Shown piece after piece: positions 8,901-16,303 of a DNA stretch of 64,000 bases. The stretch spans positions 31,965-95,964 of the forward strand of contig NZ_JALJZV010000014.1 of the NCBI RefSeq assembly GCF_024171535.1. Direction: 5' to 3'. Positions within the stretch are counted from its first letter, which is position 1. Each line of letters begins with the position of its first letter. Source of the DNA: Flavobacterium sp. HSC-61S13 (GTDB lineage: Bacteria; Bacteroidota; Bacteroidia; Flavobacteriales; Flavobacteriaceae). Under the pieces are notes generated by a model. The model made no database searches. It was not told the origin of the DNA and saw nothing but the letters and a program-made list of their open reading frames with translations. The position numbers and the translations under genes were made by a program.

Positions 8901-10275
8901 GGTAAACAATTAGAATGATAATTTCTCCAAAGGATGCGCTGGTTCTAATTTTAGACGATGCTTCATAAACCATCGTATTCATTTGCTGTTTGCTCAATTT
9001 GGTTTTCTTACCAATCTGTAGGCGGTGTAAAATGGCCTCGACGACTATTACAGCACCATCGACTATTAACCCGAAATCGATAGCTCCTAAACTCATCAGG
9101 TTACCGCTGACGCCAAAAGCTTTCATCAAACTCACCGCAAATAACATCGACAAGGGAATCACAGATGCCACTACGATACCTGCACGCCAGTTGCCCAGTA
9201 GCATTACCAACACAAAAACCACAATTAACGCTCCTTCAATAAGGTTGGTTTGAATGGTATTGATTGTTTTATCTACTAGAGTAGTTCGGTCTATAAACGG
9301 TTCGATAAGCACACCTTTTGGCAATGATTTTCGGATTTGCTCCATTTTATCTTTTACCAGATTGACTACTACCTTACTGTTACCACCTTTGAGCATCATG
9401 ACCATACCGCTGACTTCTTCGCCTTTGCCGTCTTTGGTGACGGCGCCGTAGCGAATACCACTTCCGATTTGAACGGTGGCTACATCGCGGATTAGTACGG
9501 GAATTCCGTTGGTGTTTTTAACGACGATTTTTTCGATGTCTTCCAAAGAGCTGATCATACCGATACTACGAATAAAGTAGGCGTAGGGTTTTTTATCGAT
9601 ATAAGCCCCTCCTGTATTTTCATTATTGCGCTCTAAAGCATCAAAAATTTCGGCAATACTGGTATTCATACTTTTTAATCGGTCGGGTTGAACTGAAATT
9701 TCGTATTGCTTCAGTTCTCCACCTAAAGTATTGATTTCCGCTACTCCAGGAATACCGATTAATTGCGGTTTGATAATCCAATCTTGTATGGTTCGAAGTT
9801 CCATTGGAGTATACTGCTCTTCATAACCCTCTTCAGGATAAACGATGTACTGATATATTTCTCCTAATCCTGTACTTACAGGAGCAAGTTCTGGACTTCC
9901 GACGTTTTTAGGGATCACCTCTTCGGCAGATTTTAAATGCTCAGAGACTTGAGTTCGCGCCCAATAGATATCGACATTTTCCTTAAAAACTACGGTAACA
10001 ACGCTCAAACCAAATCGACTAATCGATCTCAATTCGACGATATTCGGAATACTTTTCACCGCTTGTTCTATCGGATATGTAATAAATTTTTCAACTTCCT
10101 GGGTTGCAAGAGTCGGGGAGCTTGTAATGATTTGCACCTGATTATTTGTTATATCAGGTTGTGTATCCATTGGTAAATTGATCAAAGAGTAAGTACCCAC
10201 AAGGATTAATCCCAGCGTGAATAGCCCAATGATAAATTTATTATGGATACTAAAATGTATGATTTTATCTAACAT
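5932..10275 (-). CDS. CusA/CzcA heavy-metal RND pump fused to a TolC-like outer-membrane factor
   Basis: 1447 residues. About residues 1-1030 are a complete heavy-metal RND pump: N-terminal MLDKIIHFSIHNKF, the proton-relay helix GAIDFGLIVDGAVIVVE with Asp400, Asp406 and Glu413, two large periplasmic loops and twelve membrane helices. About 1060-1447 are a TolC/CusC-like channel of long helical hairpins, ending MQLNLAESNLEFLLR. Between them (about 1040-1058) is a hydrophobic segment ending PLWTMAQEVP, which looks like a retained signal peptide with a signal peptidase site. The channel half may therefore be cut off and exported after translation. Such fusions recur in Bacteroidetes. With the CusB-like gene downstream it would form a full tripartite efflux pump. 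Confidence 0.92.
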   Translation of the reverse strand: MLDKIIHFSIHNKFIIGLFTLGLILVGTYSLINLPMDTQPDITNNQVQIITSSPTLATQEVEKFITYPIEQAVKSIPNIVELRSISRFGLSVVTVVFKENVDIYWARTQVSEHLKSAEEVIPKNVGSPELAPVSTGLGEIYQYIVYPEEGYEEQYTPMELRTIQDWIIKPQLIGIPGVAEINTLGGELKQYEISVQPDRLKSMNTSIAEIFDALERNNENTGGAYIDKKPYAYFIRSIGMISSLEDIEKIVVKNTNGIPVLIRDVATVQIGSGIRYGAVTKDGKGEEVSGMVMMLKGGNSKVVVNLVKDKMEQIRKSLPKGVLIEPFIDRTTLVDKTINTIQTNLIEGALIVVFVLVMLLGNWRAGIVVASVIPLSMLFAVSLMKAFGVSGNLMSLGAIDFGLIVDGAVIVVEAILHRLQIGKKTKLSKQQMNTMVYEASSKIRTSASFGEIIILIVYLPILALVGIEGKMFGPMAQTVSFAILGAFILSLTYVPMMTSLVLKKESGKDKPNFSDRIIQAIYRLYEPILQKALRIKKTLLLLAFSALAASLLIFNQLGGEFIPTLDEGDLATHVIISSGSSLSQEIETTTKAEKILKDRFPEVKMVVTKIGSAEIPTDPMPMEAGDMIIVLKDKKEWTSAKTKEELMLKMEEALQEIPGITTEFSQPIQMRFNELMTGVRSDVAIKIFGEDLEKLVNKGEEIQSLIQDIPGVTEPKLERVAGLPQIAIRYNKDKLALYGLNIGDINKIVRTGFAGEIAGTVYEGEKRFDLVVRMAENNRQDITNIKSLFITLPSGHQIPLEQVADIDYEDGPMQISREDGRRRIVLGFNVRGTDVQTVVEQIQNKLDAQLVLPEGYYLTYGGQFENLIQANQRLAIAIPIALSLIFILLFFTFKSVAQSLMVFTAIPLSAIGGIAALWLRDMPFSISAGVGFIALFGVAVLNGIVLIGQFNILKKEGVTSIEERILQGTKIRLRPVILTASVASLGFLPMALSTGAGAEVQKPLATVVIGGLITATLLTLIILPILYYYVERGFRFKFPKKTAVIVLFLGLPLWTMAQEVPKKSLQQLITIGLENNLNLKANKLETQVQKQLQKTAFDLPKTELTSNFGQLNSTTERDVSFGISQNFNPFVVSSRKKLLKQNFEASELQYTTAQKQLILDIQQSWYNQCFYLEKKNLLDQQNVLLKEFSKSAQWRYKTGESNIMESQLAQVKQQELEIQIQQNNAVLTSLKAKMKTLLNTTEDFDLADPTLEVLSNPKTDLLDLSNSTLIQEADKKIQIATAQKNLKRASLLPDLTLGYAIESLAGLDQVNGISKNYGSQPRLSSFSVGISLPIFSGSQRAEIKAGNYEIEKAAFEKSYLEQEITQSVAQQKDWIKTQQTLITYYQTSALPQTETLSSHALKSYQSGAISYVEYLQAVETSLAIRLNYNEAMMQLNLAESNLEFLLR

Positions 10276-10324
10276 AGTAGTATATTAAAATTAATAGAAA
10301 TAAAGCCTATCTAGGCTTATACGT

Positions 10325-10660
10325 TTAATTGAAATATACTATGCGTGGGGGTTTCCAGATAAAGTGGAAGACCGTGATTACAAAAGATTGGTAATAATCC
10401 GGACTTTTTAAGGTTGTTTTTGGAAAGGTAAATTGCTCAAAAAACACGTTGTTTTTGATCATGATGGGAGAAGTGCAACAATTGCATACGCAAAACGGGC
10501 TGCATTTGTCCATACCAACATGTTGGTGGGAAGAGGTCGACACTTGTGTCAGTGTATGTTCCATAGCAGTAACAGTTTTCTTATCTGCACAAGGCAGTAA
10601 GGCCAGTACTAGTAATAGTACTGAAATAAACATGATTACTATTTGCCTTCCTTTTTTCAT
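10325..10660 (-). CDS. Small Cys/His-rich protein heading the metal-efflux operon (DUF6660-like)
   Basis: 111 residues from the ATG at 10660; an upstream in-frame TTG at 10678 is less likely. The N-terminus MKKGRQIVIMFISVLLLVLALLP is a signal peptide or anchor. The middle part has a metal-binding look: HQH then CSPFCVCNCC (five Cys within ten residues). It resembles the short proteins, which I recall as DUF6660, that precede CusA fusions in Bacteroidetes. It lies 49 bases upstream of the pump gene, so it is probably the first gene of the operon and may be a periplasmic metal sensor or chaperone. Role inferred from position and cysteines only. Confidence 0.7.
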   Translation of the reverse strand: MKKGRQIVIMFISVLLLVLALLPCADKKTVTAMEHTLTQVSTSSHQHVGMDKCSPFCVCNCCTSPIMIKNNVFFEQFTFPKTTLKSPDYYQSFVITVFHFIWKPPRIVYFN

Positions 10661-10752
10661 TGAAACAAAAGTAGTCAATTATAGTTAAAATATTCTCGAT
10701 TTACTTTTTTTTGTTTGCACTTTGCAATGTTGTTGCAGTGGGTTGGGGGTAA

Positions 10753-11439
10753 TTACTTATTTGGAACGGAACAGTTTTTAATGTAGGGTTGTATATCTTT
10801 AGCTCCCCATTTAGGGAACAAATGGCTGTTTTCATTTTGAGCTTCCTCTTTAAAGTATTGGTTGGCTAACATAATATCCTTGCAAAAGGCAGTTGATAAT
10901 TCTCGACTTTTAATATCAGTTGTTTTAAAAAACTGATAGAGATATACCGTTCTTGGGTTTTTAGGATTGTGTTGTAAGGCTTCTTCAAACAGTTCCTTGA
11001 TTGTAATTTCCACTAATTTTGGATGCAGGTAAAAAGCTTTGTCTTGAATGAGCTGCATCAGGAAATAGGCTTTTAGTGTCTTACATTCACTTTTTTGGGC
11101 AGCTGTATGTGAGGTTCGTTCTAGGCGAAAGAACAGATTATTCAATTTGTTGCTATAAGCTTCCTTGGTGATTTTATTAGCATGTTGGTAAGCTATAAAA
11201 GTATAATATGCGCAGAAATAATTGCAACTCCAATGATCTTCTTCCTTTGCCATTTCGGTTAATTTAGCAGCGGAATTATTTGCTTTCTTTAAAATGGTTT
11301 TGGGTGTGGCATACTGAATATTTTGGTTGCAACGCTTGATCAGCAGGGCTAAATCGGCTTCGAATGGGTTGGTTGCTGAAGCTTGTGCAAAGCAGAAAGT
11401 AGTATAACATATAAATAGGCTGTAAAAAAGGAATTTCAT
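10753..11439 (-). CDS. Hypothetical secreted protein
   Basis: I do not recognise this 228-residue protein. The start chosen is the ATG at 11439 (MKFLFYSLFICYTTFCFAQ), which gives a clean signal peptide cut after FAQ; the frame reaches another ATG at 11466. The mature part is helix-rich with many Lys, Ala and Asn and several scattered cysteines, and the spacing of hydrophobic residues could suit TPR-like helices, but no repeat is convincing. It stands alone between the metal operon and lgt. Probably periplasmic. Confidence 0.65.
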   Translation of the reverse strand: MKFLFYSLFICYTTFCFAQASATNPFEADLALLIKRCNQNIQYATPKTILKKANNSAAKLTEMAKEEDHWSCNYFCAYYTFIAYQHANKITKEAYSNKLNNLFFRLERTSHTAAQKSECKTLKAYFLMQLIQDKAFYLHPKLVEITIKELFEEALQHNPKNPRTVYLYQFFKTTDIKSRELSTAFCKDIMLANQYFKEEAQNENSHLFPKWGAKDIQPYIKNCSVPNK

Positions 11440-11613
11440 GGTTTTGCATCTTCGTGAAACAATCATTTTTTGGTCGGCAACCTTGGTTCGGTTAAGTATA
11501 AAGACTGAATTTTAAGTTTAGTATTACAGTTTTAACAAAAAAAGTGTGGTAGTGCGTTTAGGTAAATTAGTGTAAAAATGCTGTTTTTGCATAGTGGGCT
11601 TTATATTTTAGAG

Positions 11614-11621
11614 TAGCTTTG
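11614..11621 (+). promoter_or_regulatory. Likely -7 promoter element of lgt
   Basis: TAGCTTTG matches the Bacteroidetes -7 consensus TAnnTTTG. A TTTG lies upstream at 11586-11589 (24-base gap, slightly long). The leader to lgt would be about 70 bases. Confidence 0.4.
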
Positions 11622-11691
11622 CCCTCTTTGAAAAGTGAAATAAAATAATGCCGTTGGCATATATAGGAATAACAAGACAAAAAAATTAAAG

Positions 11692-12522
11692 ATGGTTGAT
11701 GGAATTATAGTTTGGGATGCAAATCCTGTGATGGTGCAAATAGGAGCATTACCGTTACGTTATTACGGCTTACTTTTTGGATTGGGTATCTTATTGGGGT
11801 ATAAAATAGTTAGCGTCATCTTTAACAGGGAGGCAATTCCGATGAAATATTTAGAGAGCTTATTGGTTTATATATTTGTAGGTACTTTGTTAGGTGCTCG
11901 ATTGGGGCATTGTTTGTTTTATGATTTTGATTATTTCTCACAACATCCATTAGAAATACTATTGCCGTTTAAAATTGAAGGGGGAGAGTTTACTTTTACT
12001 GGTTTTACGGGGCTTGCGAGTCACGGAGGCGCTATAGGTGTATTGATTGCTATCTATTTGTTTTGTCGTAAAAATAAAATGAATATGCTTTGGCTTTTGG
12101 ATCGTGTAGCCATTGGAATACCGGTTGCTGGGGCATTTATTCGCTTTGGTAATTTTATGAATTCGGAGATTTATGGCAAGCCAACCAATGGGAGTTGGGG
12201 AGTTGTTTTTGCTCAGGATGATTTGATACCGAGGCATCCAACACAATTGTACGAAGCATTTTCTTATTTGGTGATAGCGGTTGTTTTGTGGTTTTTATAT
12301 CAACATAAAAACGATCAATTCAAGGGTGTGTTATTTGGGTACTTTATGATATTCATGTTTTCGGCTCGATTTATTATAGAATTTTTCAAAGAAAATCAGG
12401 AGCATTTTGAAGATGATTTATTATTGAATATGGGACAATTATTGAGTATACCCTTTATCATTATTGGATTAGCCTTGGTGTTAATTCGTTCAAAATCAGT
12501 AAAAACGCAAGTTTTTCAATAG
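11692..12522 (+). CDS. lgt: Prolipoprotein diacylglyceryl transferase
   Basis: 276 residues, the normal length. Lgt is the inner-membrane enzyme that transfers diacylglycerol from phosphatidylglycerol to the lipobox cysteine, the first step of lipoprotein maturation. The family signature RFGNFMNSEIYG is at 151-162, giving Arg151, Asn154 and Glu159 where E. coli has Arg143, Asn146 and Glu151; His111 matches E. coli His103. Further family marks are LRYYGLLFGLG and RHPTQLYEA. Seven hydrophobic helices are visible. It is monocistronic, and its products would include the many lipoproteins in this window. Confidence 0.96.
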   Translation: MVDGIIVWDANPVMVQIGALPLRYYGLLFGLGILLGYKIVSVIFNREAIPMKYLESLLVYIFVGTLLGARLGHCLFYDFDYFSQHPLEILLPFKIEGGEFTFTGFTGLASHGGAIGVLIAIYLFCRKNKMNMLWLLDRVAIGIPVAGAFIRFGNFMNSEIYGKPTNGSWGVVFAQDDLIPRHPTQLYEAFSYLVIAVVLWFLYQHKNDQFKGVLFGYFMIFMFSARFIIEFFKENQEHFEDDLLLNMGQLLSIPFIIIGLALVLIRSKSVKTQVFQ

Positions 12523-12529
12523 AAAGAAA

Positions 12530-12549
12530 GGGCAGTCCCCCAACTGCCC
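12530..12549. terminator. Hairpin after lgt (possible terminator)
   Basis: Perfect 7-bp stem GGGCAGT/ACTGCCC with a six-base loop. On the plus strand it is followed by A-rich sequence, so it is not a classic terminator for lgt; on the minus strand TTTCTTTCT follows, so it might end the sigma-factor transcript. Confidence 0.4.
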
Positions 12550-12761
12550 AATCAAAAAAAAAAATAAAAAATTAAAGGCATTCTATTCAAATCATTTAGG
12601 AAGATCAACGGATTATTCTTCCACAATGTAAAAATTCATCGATTTAATTCCATCATAAGATGTTTACAAACCATGCGATAAAAAAATCGTTTTATAAAAT
12701 TTGTATCTATTGGTTGTAGATTATTATCTATAAGGGAATTTTTAAAAAAACTATAGCGAGG

Positions 12762-13370
12762 TTACACTTGCTTTTTATGTTGGTTTTTATGTCTTTTTTT
12801 GGTTGGTTTTGGATCATATAATTTTCTTCGCAGCTCATTTTTAGCTCGAAAGTGAATTGTATGGAAATTTTGTATTGTAATATTCATGATCTCACATATC
12901 TCTTGTTTGTTGTAACCTTTGACGTAGTACAATATCATGATAATTTTATTTTTTCCTTTTAGTGTATATAAAACATCTAATAATTGATTTGATTTATTTT
13001 GATTGTTTTCTTGGTCTATATGGTAGCTGTCTTTGGAATTTTCATCAATCAGTGTGTTTAAAACATTATTGATGTCTTCTAATATAATTTTATTCCTTTT
13101 TTTTAAAATATCAATACTCTCATTCATCACAATTTTCTTAAGCCAAGTTCCAAAAGTAGCCTCGTTCTTAAAGGCATGCAAGCTCATAAAAGCCTTAAGG
13201 AAGGATTCTTGAAGTATATCCTCCACTAAAACTTTGTCGTTGACTATTTTGAGTGCAATACTGTACATCGCTTTATTAAATTGATTGTAAATTTCAAATT
13301 GCGCGTTAGCATTTCCAAGTTTACACAATGTAATCAGCGAGTCAATATTTTGATGATTTCTATTATCCAA
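12762..13370 (-). CDS. ECF-type sigma factor (sigma-70 family)
   Basis: 202 residues. Region 2 is seen around VEDILQESFLKAFMSLHAF and FGTWLKKIVMNESIDILKKR, and region 4 around YNKQEICEIMNITIQNFHTI then RAKNELRRKLYD. The tail is very basic (KKRHKNQHKKQV). It would direct RNA polymerase to a small regulon, but no anti-sigma gene adjoins it, so the regulon and signal are unknown. The gene is unusually AT-rich. A 16-bp perfect palindrome about 50 bases upstream may be its operator. Confidence 0.87.
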   Translation of the reverse strand: MDNRNHQNIDSLITLCKLGNANAQFEIYNQFNKAMYSIALKIVNDKVLVEDILQESFLKAFMSLHAFKNEATFGTWLKKIVMNESIDILKKRNKIILEDINNVLNTLIDENSKDSYHIDQENNQNKSNQLLDVLYTLKGKNKIIMILYYVKGYNKQEICEIMNITIQNFHTIHFRAKNELRRKLYDPKPTKKRHKNQHKKQV

Positions 13371-13842
13371 TTGAGCTGTTTTGAGTTTAATATTATGTTT
13401 TTTGTTGTGGTAGAGGGATGCTCTATACTAGTATAGACTTGTTTTATTATTAAATATTACACATTTAACAATAAAAAATTTGAAAACTAGGCTTTAGATC
13501 ATTAAAAATTTTAAATTTTTTAAGATTAAATCCTTTATCTATTTTATTTATTTTACAATAAAATAAATTAGTATCGACTTTTTTTTAAAATATTTGATTA
13601 TTGCATAAATATTAATTACCATAATTTTTATAGATTATAACAGGCTAATAGTATTATAAATAAGATATTCTAACCTAATAAAAGATAAAATTAAAAAAAT
13701 AATTGATTTTCAGTCTATTTTTGAAGCGAATTGTAAAATCGGTTTAATGATTATCTTTACCCATAGCGAACAGCGTTCTTTAAAAACCTTGTTGTTACTT
13801 ATAAAATTTACTTGACTCGCTCAATACTAATAATTAGTACTT
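13371..13842. other. AT-rich divergent intergenic region
   Basis: 472 bases of very AT-rich sequence between the sigma factor and the GNAT gene. Apart from the palindrome at 13422-13437 I see no ORF or RNA gene. Promoters for both flanking genes must lie here. Confidence 0.6.
13422..13437. promoter_or_regulatory. 16-bp perfect palindrome upstream of the sigma factor
   Basis: TCTATACTAGTATAGA is its own reverse complement. It is 52 bases upstream of the sigma-factor start codon, a normal place for a dimeric repressor or activator site. Function inferred. Confidence 0.5.
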
Positions 13843-14370
13843 ATGGATTCTACTATAAAGATAAAATTTACCATTGCCTCAGCAGAAGGAGTTGAATTAC
13901 TTCAGAACTTAACTGCGCAACGCTTTTTAGAGTTGCATCAAAGCCAAATTCAACCGTCACATATTACTGATTTTGTAACAGAAAAATATAGTGGTGAATT
14001 TATAATCACGGAATTAAATGATTTTACCAATCAATTTTTGGTAGTCTATGTCGACGATGAACCGGCAGGATACGCCTTATTAAAAGAAAAGGGTGAGGTA
14101 CCGCAACAGTTGACCGATAAGAAGATTGGATATCTGCGCAATTTTGAAATCTTAGGGCGTTATGATCAAACCAATGCTGGGCAACTTCTACTGGATAAAT
14201 GCCTTTCCGTCTTTAAAAGTTTTGACGCCATTGTTGCCGTTACAAAAACGCAAAACAGCTCTATGCAATCGCTCTTGAGGAATCGAGGTTTTGAGAAGCA
14301 TAGCGACAGTTCCTTTTTTATAAATTCCAACGAAATCCCTGCAGAAATGTTGGTTTTAAACCTGCGATAA
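13843..14370 (+). CDS. GNAT-family N-acetyltransferase
   Basis: 175 residues with the GNAT pattern: a strand pair around FLVVYVDDEPAGYALL, the strand IGYLRNFEILGRY with a short acetyl-CoA loop (DQTNAGQLLLDKCL), and the late part SMQSLLRNRGFEKH. The usual Q/RxxGxG/A loop is replaced by QTNAGQ, still compatible with CoA binding. It would acetylate an amine of an unknown small molecule or protein in the cytoplasm. Its stop is eight bases from the stop of the convergent alkC gene. Confidence 0.72.
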   Translation: MDSTIKIKFTIASAEGVELLQNLTAQRFLELHQSQIQPSHITDFVTEKYSGEFIITELNDFTNQFLVVYVDDEPAGYALLKEKGEVPQQLTDKKIGYLRNFEILGRYDQTNAGQLLLDKCLSVFKSFDAIVAVTKTQNSSMQSLLRNRGFEKHSDSSFFINSNEIPAEMLVLNLR

Positions 14371-14378
14371 CTTGGGGA

Positions 14379-15479
14379 CTATTCCACCAACTGAAAGGAA
14401 AGCTTTTCGGATTCTATGCCATTTATCAGCAGTGATAATTGATGTAATCCCGTATGAAATTTTCTAGTGGTGATGATTTTAAAAGATTGGTTGCGTTGGA
14501 TCTTTGATTTTTCCAAAGGTTTAAATTCCCGCTCGCTAATCTTAAATACTTTCTTATTCAATTGACCATTTGCTTTTTGGTAGTATAAACCATACTCCAA
14601 GCGAATGGTTTTTGCATTTGTATTCTGGTTCTCAATTTCAAAGCTGAAACACAGGGCATTTCCGATGGTTACCACAGGCGTGCTTATGACAAAACCTTCG
14701 AGTTCGATTCCTGTATCATTGAGTTCATAATAGGATAAAGTCTGCGGGTATCCACTTTTTAGTAAAGTACGCAGTCCGTGTTTGATGATGGCATCGGTTT
14801 CCTTTGACATGCCCTTCCATTGTTCTGCAAAGGCCATTACTTTGTCGGGATGATCTTTAGAAATATCATTTAAGTGATTGGCTACACTTTTTCTAACCCA
14901 CGGGTGTGGATCTTGCATTAAGTTTTGCAAAATTTTAAAAGTAGGACTAGGATCCTTTTGTAACTGCGGTAAGGCCATTGACCAAGGTAGTTTTGGTCTT
15001 GACCCTTCACTGGAAAAACGGCGGACTTTATGACTGGGATGTTTTGACCACAATAACATTTGATGCAACATCTGATCGGGATATTTTATTATAAACGGAC
15101 GAACAGCAAATTCACAACTGATGAATTGCGTGGTGCATTCCAGGGCTATGATACTCCTTTCGATGTCGTTTATTCCGTATCGTGCAATGTATTCTGCTAA
15201 AAAAATATAGGCAAGTGATTCTCCGCGTTCTTGACTCTGTTGTAGAATTGAAATCAATTTCGTTAGTTTCGGTACTGCAGCTTCAAACTGTTTCGGCATG
15301 GATAAATGCAAGACATCTGTCACGTGTATCATTCGATCTTTCCATTCCTTTTCCAAGAAATTATCGGAATAAATCTGCGCGATAAAATCTGCTTGATTTA
15401 GTTCTGGCAATACTTGTTTTAAAACCATAGAAAAATGATTAAAAAAAGTTTCATTGTAAATATCTTTTATCAGCGACAT
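14379..15479 (-). CDS. alkC: DNA alkylation repair protein, AlkC type (HEAT-repeat DNA glycosylase)
   Basis: 366 residues from the ATG at 15479 (MSLIKDIYNETFF); the frame extends to a TTG at 15494. Residues ~1-230 are helical HEAT-like repeats with family landmarks: VLPELNQADFIAQIYSD, FAVRPFIIKYPD, SHKVRRFSSEGSRPKLPWS and DPHPWVRKSVANHLNDISKD. This is the AlkC/AlkD superfamily, which removes 3-methyladenine-type lesions without base flipping. The last ~110 residues form a beta-rich Ig-like domain, a mark of AlkC as against AlkD. It stands alone. Confidence 0.87.
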   Translation of the reverse strand: MSLIKDIYNETFFNHFSMVLKQVLPELNQADFIAQIYSDNFLEKEWKDRMIHVTDVLHLSMPKQFEAAVPKLTKLISILQQSQERGESLAYIFLAEYIARYGINDIERSIIALECTTQFISCEFAVRPFIIKYPDQMLHQMLLWSKHPSHKVRRFSSEGSRPKLPWSMALPQLQKDPSPTFKILQNLMQDPHPWVRKSVANHLNDISKDHPDKVMAFAEQWKGMSKETDAIIKHGLRTLLKSGYPQTLSYYELNDTGIELEGFVISTPVVTIGNALCFSFEIENQNTNAKTIRLEYGLYYQKANGQLNKKVFKISEREFKPLEKSKIQRNQSFKIITTRKFHTGLHQLSLLINGIESEKLSFQLVE

Positions 15480-15653
15480 AAGGTAAAATATCAAGTGTTA
15501 ATGCCGATTGTAAATCTCCAAACGGGAAGTAAAATTATAATTTTTATTTGTCACAAACTATCGTAAATTTTTAAAATGCATATTTTTATCACTTAGGTTC
15601 TAAATATGAAAAAACGTTTATATTGCAGTTGATTACTAACTAATTATTTTACA

Positions 15654-16163
15654 TTGAGAAGAAAGAGTTTCGTGGCGGTATTTGTTTTTTTATTAGTTGT
15701 ATTGGGACTGGTGTATTTGTGGTATACAACCACGTCTAAGGCTAATACCGCAACCGTATTGGTGGGTGAATCTTTAGATTTAAGGCGGGTAGTTATTCAA
15801 ACGGGATTTTATTCCATCAATTCCACTACCGATGAGGATTTGTTGAAAAAGGGTTTAGAGCAAGCTGTTTTCGATGGAGTTTCTAAATACAGCTTCGAAA
15901 CGATCTGTGGAGAAAACGATTTTTTAATATTCTATGACCAACAATATTACACGATTATCAGGCATTTTATACCCAATGATTTTTATGATGGAATTCCGTC
16001 GCCGCATCATTACCATTTTTCTATTGATAAAAGTGAAGATGACATGTATGTGATTTTGAAGGTAGTAGGGCAGGACCCGATGACAATCAGAAAAAAGCTC
16101 ATGCCCGTTTTTATGTCTAAAAGCCTGCTTTGGGCTAGTCCGATTGTGATAGAATCACTGTGA
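15654..16163 (+). CDS. Hypothetical membrane-anchored protein
   Basis: Not recognised. The frame starts at a TTG (15654) and gives a basic start (RRK) then a single hydrophobic helix (about 6-24), so the protein is probably anchored in the inner membrane with a ~140-residue outer part. That part is mixed alpha/beta with an HHYHF motif and a single cysteine. No ATG is available near the start, so the TTG is the best choice but not certain. Confidence 0.6.
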   Translation: MRRKSFVAVFVFLLVVLGLVYLWYTTTSKANTATVLVGESLDLRRVVIQTGFYSINSTTDEDLLKKGLEQAVFDGVSKYSFETICGENDFLIFYDQQYYTIIRHFIPNDFYDGIPSPHHYHFSIDKSEDDMYVILKVVGQDPMTIRKKLMPVFMSKSLLWASPIVIESL

Positions 16164-16273
16164 TTTCTTGTGTTCTTCTCTAATTTTACACACTGATTGA
16201 ACAGTTCTTGTTTTTATTGTGATTTTTTAACATAAAAAAAATACATTTAAGGCGATTTGTTTGCTGAAAAATT

Positions 16274-16281
16274 TATATTTG
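16274..16281 (+). promoter_or_regulatory. -7-like promoter element before the PNGase F-like gene
   Basis: TATATTTG matches TAnnTTTG, 23 bases upstream of the first ATG. A well spaced upstream TTTG is not clear. Confidence 0.4.
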
Positions 16282-16303
16282 TTTATAGTTTATTTGATTT
16301 ACT

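Noticed and set aside
5832..10176. Several plus-strand frames of 75-144 codons within the metal-efflux genes
   Set aside because: They lie opposite a clearly conserved RND/TolC frame, have no family motifs or promoters, and are shadows of its codon use.
5932..10275. CusA-TolC fusion as a sequencing artefact
   Set aside because: The linker has a sensible membrane/signal segment, both halves are intact, and similar fusions are known in Bacteroidetes; kept as real though not excluded.
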